Shown piece by piece: positions 61,134 to 64,000 of a DNA stretch of 64,000 bases; position 1 is the stretch's first letter, and the number at the start of each line of letters is the position of its first letter. Made by a program: the position numbers and the translations under genes. The notes beneath the pieces were generated by a model. It saw nothing but the letters and a program-made list of their open reading frames with translations, was not told the origin of the DNA and did not search any database. The stretch is from Scalindua sp964584595 (lineage in GTDB: Bacteria; Planctomycetota; Brocadiia; Brocadiales; Scalinduaceae), in contig CAZPAM010000005.1 in the NCBI GenBank assembly GCA_964584595.1, positions 1 to 64,000 of the forward strand. The letters run 5' to 3'.

Positions 61134-63956
61134 TCATTTCTGCGCCTCAACTTCTTCAATAACCTCAGCACAACGGTTACATAGTGTCGGATATTTCTCT
61201 ATCTTTCCTACCTCTTTACGGTAGTTCCAACATCTGTCACATTTCTTACTATCTGAAACTTTTACCCCGATAAATAAATTTTCAAATATCTCTCCTTTAT
61301 TCGATGAATCCAGTGGCTCTTCACTTACATTTACGTCTGAGACTATAAATATCATCGGGAAATCACTTTCGTATTCCTTTAGAAGATTAAGCATCTCAGG
61401 ATCGTCAGTGTAAAGGTCTACAGACGCCTCAAGGGAGTTTCCGATTTGTTTAAACGCCCTCATTCCTTCCAGCTCTCTTGCCACATCCGTCCTGATCTTG
61501 ATAATCTTCTCCCACTTATCGTTAAGCTCTTTATCAATATACTTTTCATTATTAACCGGCCAATCAGCCAGGTGCACAGATGTGATATTGTCATCATCAT
61601 GCGTCATCTCCAACCACACCTCTTCTGAGGTATAGGCCAGAATTGGGGCAAGGAGCCTTACCAACACAGAATTTATACTATGAAGAACAGTCTGTGTAGA
61701 CCTTCTTTCAATAGTGTTCTTCGAAAAGGTATATAGTCTGTCCTTCTGAATATCCAGATAGAAAGAACTCATCTCAACCGCACAGAAATTGTGAATAATA
61801 TGATAGACACGGTGAAATTGATATGATTCAAATGCAGATGTTATTGTAGTTATGAGCTCCTCTGTTTTGTGAAGTGCCCACCTGTCAATCTCCAACAGTT
61901 GAGAGTACTCTACAGAATTTTGCTTTGGATCGAAGTCAAATAGATTACCAAGAATATATCTGAATGTATTCCTGATGCGCCTGTATGAATCTGACAGCTT
62001 TGAAATGATTTCGTGAGAAGTGTTCATCTCGTTCCTGTATTCCATGGAAGACGTCCACAGCCTTACGATATCCCCTCCCATGTCCTTCAGGGCGTCTCCA
62101 ACTGATACAAAATTGCCAAGCGATTTAGACATCTTTTTGCCATGTTCGTCTACTACAAAACCGTGCGTTATTACAGCTTTGAAAGGCGCACATCCCCATG
62201 CCGCAACTGAAGGAAGCAGAGAGAGCTGAAACCAGCCTCGATGCTGGTCGCTTCCTTCAAGATATATATCCGCAGGGAATGATAATTCATCCCGTTTCTT
62301 CACTACAGAATTGTGGCTGGATCCTGATTCGAACCATACGTCAAAGATGTCGTTCTCCTTTTCGAAGTCAGAAGAGCTGCACTTCGGACATTTTGTGCCG
62401 TCCGGCAGGAACTCCTTTGTATCTTTATAAAACCAGCTGTCTGCACCATGCTGCAGGAACATATCTCGCACATGGTTCACAACTTTCACATCCAGGAGTG
62501 ATTCCTTACAACTGTTACAATAGAAAGCAGGTATAGGCACACCCCATGAGCGTTGTCTGGAGATACACCAATCAGGGCGATCCTTTATCATATTTGATAA
62601 TCTTACTTCTCCCCATTGCGGTATCCACTCTGTTTTCTCTATCTCAGCTAATGCATTTTTTCTGAGATCCTGATGATCCATGTTTACAAACCACTGTTCA
62701 GTTGCCCGAAAGATCACCGGTTTTCTACAACGCCAGCAATGAGGATAAGAGTGGCCTATTTTCTCCATACGCAATAAAAGGCCCAACTCATCGAGTTTGT
62801 CTGTTATTGATTTATTTGCGTCATATATATTCTGCCCGGCAAAATCCCCTGCCTCTTCTGTAAATACCCCGATTGCATCAACCGGACTCACAATCGGCAT
62901 GTCATACCTTAAACCAGTCTGGTAATCGTCCTGTCCATGGCCGGGGGCAGTATGCACACACCCTGTTCCGTCCGTAAGAGTAACGTAATTTGCCAGGACT
63001 ACAGATCCTTCCCGCTTCATAATAGTATGCTGATATTTCAATCCTTCCAGGGAACTGCCCTTGGCCGTACCCAGACGTTCGTAATTCTCAATTTCAAGCC
63101 GGCTCATGACAGAATCCACTAAATCTTCTGCCAGTATTGAAACCTGCTTCTTTTGTGTTTTTGGATTTATATATCTAACTGCTGTATATTGATATTCGGG
63201 ATGCAATGCGATTCCAAGATTTGCCGGTAATGTCCATGGAGTAGTTGTCCATATCAGCATATAAACATCTTCATCCTGGAGTCCGTCAAACTTATCTTTT
63301 GGATTATCTATCAGCTTGAAATTGACGTAAATTGAAGGGCTGGTGTGATCATGGTATTCCAACTCTGCCTCAGCAAGAGCAGTCTCACATTGCATACACC
63401 AATGTATGGGTTTCAGGCTTCTGTAGACATACCCTTTTTCAACAAGCTTCCCGAATACCTCAATAATACCGGCTTCATATTGAGGTGTGAATGTTAGATA
63501 TGCAGAGTCCCAATCACCCGATACTCCCAGTGCTTTAAACTGCTTCATCTGTACCTTTACGAATTTTTCAGCATATTTCTTACACTTCTTGCGAATCTCA
63601 AGCTTTTCCATCTCCTTTGCCTTTGAACCCAGTTCCTGCATTACCCTGTGTTCAATAGGCAGGCCATGGCAGTCCCAGCCCGGTATATACGGTGCATCAT
63701 ACCCCCTCATGGTATAAAACCGAATTATCATATCTTTAAGTATTTTGTTTAATCCGGTACCTATATGGAGGTCTCCTGTAGGGTATGGAGGCCCATCATG
63801 GAGAATGAATTTCTTCCCACCCGCCCTAGCCTTACGTATTTGAGCGTACAGGCCATCTTTTTCCCACTTTTTAAGAAATTCAGGTTCCCTCTGAACGAGG
63901 TTTCCCTTCATGGAAAATTTTGTCTTTGGCAAATTGATAGTATCTTTATAACTCAT
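61134..63956 (-). CDS. ileS: Isoleucyl-tRNA synthetase
   Basis: Class I synthetase, 940 residues (bacterial type). HIGH box at 64-67 in PYPTGDLHIGTG, KMSKS in GKKMSKSLGN (about residue 600), the editing domain in the middle, and the C-terminal zinc site CDRCWNYRKEVGKIEKYPTLCNRC. The CP1 segment WTTTPWTLPANL is complete. Its 3' neighbour is the repeat-bordered pilin segment; only 44 bases of sequence precede its start here. Confidence 0.95.
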   Translation of the reverse strand: MSYKDTINLPKTKFSMKGNLVQREPEFLKKWEKDGLYAQIRKARAGGKKFILHDGPPYPTGDLHIGTGLNKILKDMIIRFYTMRGYDAPYIPGWDCHGLPIEHRVMQELGSKAKEMEKLEIRKKCKKYAEKFVKVQMKQFKALGVSGDWDSAYLTFTPQYEAGIIEVFGKLVEKGYVYRSLKPIHWCMQCETALAEAELEYHDHTSPSIYVNFKLIDNPKDKFDGLQDEDVYMLIWTTTPWTLPANLGIALHPEYQYTAVRYINPKTQKKQVSILAEDLVDSVMSRLEIENYERLGTAKGSSLEGLKYQHTIMKREGSVVLANYVTLTDGTGCVHTAPGHGQDDYQTGLRYDMPIVSPVDAIGVFTEEAGDFAGQNIYDANKSITDKLDELGLLLRMEKIGHSYPHCWRCRKPVIFRATEQWFVNMDHQDLRKNALAEIEKTEWIPQWGEVRLSNMIKDRPDWCISRQRSWGVPIPAFYCNSCKESLLDVKVVNHVRDMFLQHGADSWFYKDTKEFLPDGTKCPKCSSSDFEKENDIFDVWFESGSSHNSVVKKRDELSFPADIYLEGSDQHRGWFQLSLLPSVAAWGCAPFKAVITHGFVVDEHGKKMSKSLGNFVSVGDALKDMGGDIVRLWTSSMEYRNEMNTSHEIISKLSDSYRRIRNTFRYILGNLFDFDPKQNSVEYSQLLEIDRWALHKTEELITTITSAFESYQFHRVYHIIHNFCAVEMSSFYLDIQKDRLYTFSKNTIERRSTQTVLHSINSVLVRLLAPILAYTSEEVWLEMTHDDDNITSVHLADWPVNNEKYIDKELNDKWEKIIKIRTDVARELEGMRAFKQIGNSLEASVDLYTDDPEMLNLLKEYESDFPMIFIVSDVNVSEEPLDSSNKGEIFENLFIGVKVSDSKKCDRCWNYRKEVGKIEKYPTLCNRCAEVIEEVEAQK

Positions 63957-64000
63957 TTTTCTAAACCAGCCTGTATAGATCTTCTTCTGTAATGTTTCTT

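Overview
The window is a roughly 40% GC, gene-dense bacterial chromosome segment. It is most consistent with an anammox-type planctomycete (Brocadiales). The main evidence is a complete nitrite oxidoreductase cluster of the exported, Tat-dependent type (NxrA, NxrB, NxrC plus chaperone and accessory genes). That is supported by heavy Fe-S and molybdenum-cofactor equipment and by typical planctomycete housekeeping neighbourhoods. No hydrazine synthase or hydrazine dehydrogenase gene lies in the window, so the anammox assignment is an inference; the genus cannot be fixed from this sequence.

Layout. 1-7.3 kb (+): exported trypsin-like protease, recN, a phosphate transport pair (PhoU-like protein and Pit) followed by cobM, and an exported FmdE-like protein. 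7.3-15.1 kb (-): a long housekeeping operon, read pheA-tpiA-secG-yicC-gmk-coaC-dut-ftsK-pgsA, with a good sigma70 promoter in front of pheA. 15.5-17 kb (+): NYN-domain protein and RNase III. 17-21.7 kb (-): a zinc-finger-like unknown, a LysM-L,D-transpeptidase, and a feoB-DtxR/FeoA iron-uptake unit preceded by a Fur-like palindrome. 22.2-28.1 kb (+): a phosphorelay island of three histidine kinases and a double-receiver protein. 28-36.4 kb: an ORF6N gene in repeat-rich DNA, a DsbA-like protein with a CcmH-like Cys module, nifU-nifS-usp, a dicarboxylate symporter, a degenerate receiver and glnS.

36.5-41.6 kb holds a CheX-like protein and a quinol NO-reductase-family protein. The latter carries active-site changes (His-His to His-Asn, Glu to Gln) like those reported for NO dismutase. 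It is divergent from a large protein of unknown family. 41.7-55 kb (-) is the nitrite oxidation region: nxrC, nxrB, an exported Cys4 protein, a TorD/NarJ chaperone, a Cys4/HExxH protein and nxrA, then a terminator. Beyond it lie a cobalamin-type radical SAM protein, a polyferredoxin, an Mrp ATPase, moaA and moaC. Upstream of nxrC is a 0.65-kb control region with a textbook sigma54 -24/-12 promoter and several palindromes. Directly beyond it is an NtrC-type regulator/histidine kinase pair, so the window appears to contain an enhancer-dependent switch for nitrite oxidoreductase.

59-64 kb: a lipoyl-domain protein lacking the lipoyl lysine, holB, a small GC-rich prepilin-like gene bracketed by 19-bp direct repeats, and ileS.

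The strongest leads are the putative NO dismutase, the sigma54 control of nxr, and the two nxr-linked proteins that share an undescribed Cys4 module. I saw no tRNA, rRNA, CRISPR array or intact insertion sequence.
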